Assembly (NCBI RefSeq): GCF_009996845.1
Contig: NZ_JAACYS010000018.1
Location: 1 to 45,470, forward strand
From: Pallidibacillus pasinlerensis
GTDB taxonomy: Bacteria; Bacillota; Bacilli; Bacillales; Caldibacillaceae
Direction: 5' to 3'
Length of the DNA stretch: 45,470 nucleotides
Part shown: one piece after another, positions 43,576 through 45,470 of the stretch
How the letters are laid out: every line of letters starts with the position of its first letter
Numbering within the stretch: position 1 is the stretch's first letter
Program-made: the position numbers and the translations under genes
Notes under the pieces: model-generated
Databases searched by the model: none
What the model was told of the DNA's origin: nothing
The model's input: the letters and a program-made list of their open reading frames with translations, nothing else

Positions 43576-44118
43576 TTGTTAACGAAAGAGGAGAGCCTAG
43601 AAACAAAAGAGGAAAAACTACAAATTTTAATCGAAGAATATGCTTCTTATATTAATCGTTTAGCTTATCTTTATGTGAAAGATTGGGCGATTGCGGAAGA
43701 TATTACCCAGGATGTTTTTATGAAGTGCTATGAAAAACTGGATACTTTCCGTGGTGAAAGTTCCTATAAAACTTGGCTTTATAAAATTACCATTAATAAG
43801 TGTAAAGATTATTTAAAAAGTAAATGGTACCGTAGTATACTGCCGACAGAATATATAAAGGAATTTTTATTAACGACAAACCGTACACCTGAACACCAAG
43901 TACTTTCGAATGACGAAAGACAAGCAGTTGCTAAGCTCGTTTTATCGCTACCAAGTAAATACAGAGAAGTCATCATTTTATTTTATTATGAGCAATTGAA
44001 AATTAAAGAAATTGCTGAAATAACGGGAATAGAACAAGAGACAATTCGAACACGCCTGAAACGCGCGAGAAACATCCTTCAAACAAAATTTGAAAGGAGG
44101 CTAAAAGAATATGAATGA
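43576..44118 (+). CDS. ECF RNA polymerase sigma factor
   Basis: 180 residues. Region 2 (YASYINRLAYLYVKDWAIAEDITQDVFMKCYEKLDTFRGESSYKTWLYKI in outline: the DITQDVFMKCY and SSYKTWLYKI segments are diagnostic) binds -10 and core polymerase. Region 4 (LPSKYREVIILFYYEQLKIKEIAEITG outline; IEQETIRTRLKRARNIL is the recognition helix) binds -35. The start is TTG after AAAGGGGG. It overlaps the next gene by 8 bp, so sigma and its probable anti-sigma partner are coupled. Confidence 0.93.
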   Translation: MLTKEESLETKEEKLQILIEEYASYINRLAYLYVKDWAIAEDITQDVFMKCYEKLDTFRGESSYKTWLYKITINKCKDYLKSKWYRSILPTEYIKEFLLTTNRTPEHQVLSNDERQAVAKLVLSLPSKYREVIILFYYEQLKIKEIAEITGIEQETIRTRLKRARNILQTKFERRLKEYE

Positions 44119-45406
44119 CCATCTTAATAATTTAAAAGAAATCATGGATGAAACGATGTTGAAAGATGGAGAGTTATCATCATCTAAGAAACGAGAAATC
44201 TATAAAAATACAATAGATAAAAAAGATATGAAAAATCCTAAATTGTTTTCTCCAATTTTATCGGTTGCATTAGCTTCCTTTTTCATTATCCTCATTGGCG
44301 GATTTTTAATCACGCAATCTTTTCAATCTCAAACGCAAAATTTAGCTAACTCAACTGATACTGAAAATAACTCTGCGGTAACTGAAGTAAACAAAGAACA
44401 CAAAGATGATATCGATCCGTTCTATGAAGAAACTGTATATTATATACCATTTCAAAAGTATAACGATCCTGTAGTTGATGGGAATAATTTATTCGTTCAC
44501 GTTAATAGTCCATCAGACATTTTAAACATCAATAAATTTATCCAATATAACTTACAGACAGGTGAGTACGAAGTATTATATGAATCCGAATATTCCAACG
44601 CAAATATGCAAGCTACTAATGTAAATAAAAACTGGATTACTTGGCTAGACTTTGGCAGAATTGGGAAAGCTAAAATCCTTGTCATCGATAGGTCCACTAA
44701 TGAGATTAAAACGATCGCTGAGATTAATAATAGAGATGAAGTTCTCAGTCCTCCAACATTAGAAGATGACTATGTAGCTTGGATTTATACGAATAATGCT
44801 ACAGAACAAGTAGAAGTTAAACTACACAACTTAGCGACAGAAGAAACGGAAGTTATTGCAAACGTACCTTTTCAATCTGAACTTTACTATTCAGTATTTA
44901 TGATTGATGGAAAAATAGTATGGAATAACCATGAAAACGGTAAAGGATATTATTACTTATATGACATCGAAGGTAAAACAATTGAAAAATATGAAGAACC
45001 AATTCCTTATCCGCTAATGGTAAAATACAGTAATGACAAAATTTACGCTTTAAATAGTACAGGAAAGATACAACTCGAAGGTGCAGTGGTCGAATATTGG
45101 GATAATCAAACCTTTGGATATCTAGACATACAAACTGAGGAGTTTCAATCATTTCCCTATGATGTTCAGTTAAAGGATTTTGATGTCTATCAAAACAAAG
45201 TATTAATATTAGATACGCGCAGTAAATTATCTCTATATGAGTCTATAGATAATGAGTTTAAAGCTTCTAACATTACATTAACAAGCGGTGAAGAGCCATC
45301 ATCGATCGCATTTGACACTAATGGAAATATAATTGTTAGTTATATAGGAACGGAAAAGGATTTAAATCAATATAAAATAAAGGTCGGCATCGTGAGAGTA
45401 AAATAA
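44111..45406 (+). CDS. probable anti-sigma factor with extracellular beta-propeller
   Basis: 431 residues. A short cytoplasmic N-terminus (about 50 residues, rich in charged helix) precedes one membrane helix (SVALASFFIILIGGFLITQ, about 53-71). A Ser/Thr/Asn linker follows, then about 330 extracellular residues of repeated four-strand units (e.g. NWITWLDF, DYVAWIYTNN, GKIVWNNHENG, DKIYALNSTG), suggesting a beta-propeller. It overlaps the sigma gene by 8 bp, the usual sign of an anti-sigma. The cytoplasmic part lacks the H-x3-C-x2-C zinc motif. What it senses is unknown. Confidence 0.78.
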   Translation: MNDHLNNLKEIMDETMLKDGELSSSKKREIYKNTIDKKDMKNPKLFSPILSVALASFFIILIGGFLITQSFQSQTQNLANSTDTENNSAVTEVNKEHKDDIDPFYEETVYYIPFQKYNDPVVDGNNLFVHVNSPSDILNINKFIQYNLQTGEYEVLYESEYSNANMQATNVNKNWITWLDFGRIGKAKILVIDRSTNEIKTIAEINNRDEVLSPPTLEDDYVAWIYTNNATEQVEVKLHNLATEETEVIANVPFQSELYYSVFMIDGKIVWNNHENGKGYYYLYDIEGKTIEKYEEPIPYPLMVKYSNDKIYALNSTGKIQLEGAVVEYWDNQTFGYLDIQTEEFQSFPYDVQLKDFDVYQNKVLILDTRSKLSLYESIDNEFKASNITLTSGEEPSSIAFDTNGNIIVSYIGTEKDLNQYKIKVGIVRVK

Positions 45407-45415
45407 GTGTTTATT

Positions 45416-45462
45416 AAAATGTGATAAGGACATAACAGTAGAGCCTTATCACATTTTAATTT
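45416..45462 (+). terminator. terminator of the sigma/anti-sigma operon
   Basis: AAAATGTGATAAGG (45416-45429) pairs perfectly with CCTTATCACATTTT (45444-45457) around a 14 nt loop, followed by AATTTATTTT. Confidence 0.82.
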
Positions 45463-45470
45463 ATTTTATA

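Noticed and set aside
1-45470. tRNA, rRNA, transposase or integrase genes
   Set aside because: None were found on either strand while reading; no att-like duplication seen.

Overview
This 45 kb window looks like chromosome from an endospore-forming, low-GC Bacillaceae bacterium. The evidence is an AT-rich composition, strong Bacillus-type ribosome binding sites (AGGAGG with frequent TTG and GTG starts), and sporulation or Bacillus-lineage genes: spoVR, a CotD-like coat protein, a YjcZ-type sporulation peptide, yhdB-like, ypsA, yhcU/yhcT, gltC, bdbC and yusW-like genes. I cannot name the species. I see no tRNA, rRNA, prophage, transposase or CRISPR array.

Layout. 1-5 kb: decayed coding end, usp with a SulP anion transporter, a small Arg/Tyr-rich protein, and arsenate resistance genes (arsB-arsC, no visible arsR). 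5-9 kb: small sporulation genes, spoVR, gltC without its usual gltAB target, and a truncated M14 peptidase. 9-17.6 kb: housekeeping and accessory genes (yhdB-like, the bdbC/thioredoxin pair, ypsA, yhcU, pseudouridine synthase, PspC, aldo/keto reductase, YusW-like lipoprotein, NorA-like pump).

15.9-28.2 kb is the most coherent accessory system. It holds an acyl-CoA synthetase, an alpha/beta hydrolase (PHB-depolymerase-like), a KASIII-like enzyme with an atypical Cys-His-His triad, and a complete LivK-G-F-H-M-type ABC importer. A divergent 1081-residue regulator combines a MalT-like ATPase/TPR body with a SARP-like winged-helix plus BTAD C-terminus. Both minus-strand promoters (importer operon and synthetase) carry two tandem TTGTAAC repeats exactly 11 bp apart, 9-10 bp from a -10 hexamer. 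That is the geometry known for SARP activators, so I propose these genes form one regulon for uptake and activation of an unknown acyl or carboxylic compound. livG in this operon carries a single in-frame TGA.

28.3-32.8 kb: two-component system plus ABC exporter with two permeases. 33-37 kb: topoisomerase III, a small membrane protein, a RlaP-type nucleotidyltransferase and shikimate kinase. 37-40 kb: FrnE-like DsbA with a coupled 53-residue cysteine peptide, an MscS channel and two tiny membrane proteins. 40-45 kb: CNT nucleoside transporter, a SAM-I riboswitch with no gene behind it, decayed small genes, maltose acetyltransferase, VanZ-like protein, and an ECF sigma factor with a membrane beta-propeller partner.

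Structures beyond genes. Two independent intergenic arrays have a 20-21 bp period with a 7 bp conserved core and variable remainder (TTCGCAC, 18.6-18.75 kb; TGAGCGA, 36.98-37.22 kb). A stand-alone S-box RNA has its own promoter and a terminator, and points into the 3' end of the nucleoside transporter gene. A GC-rich palindromic repeat sits inside the liv operon.
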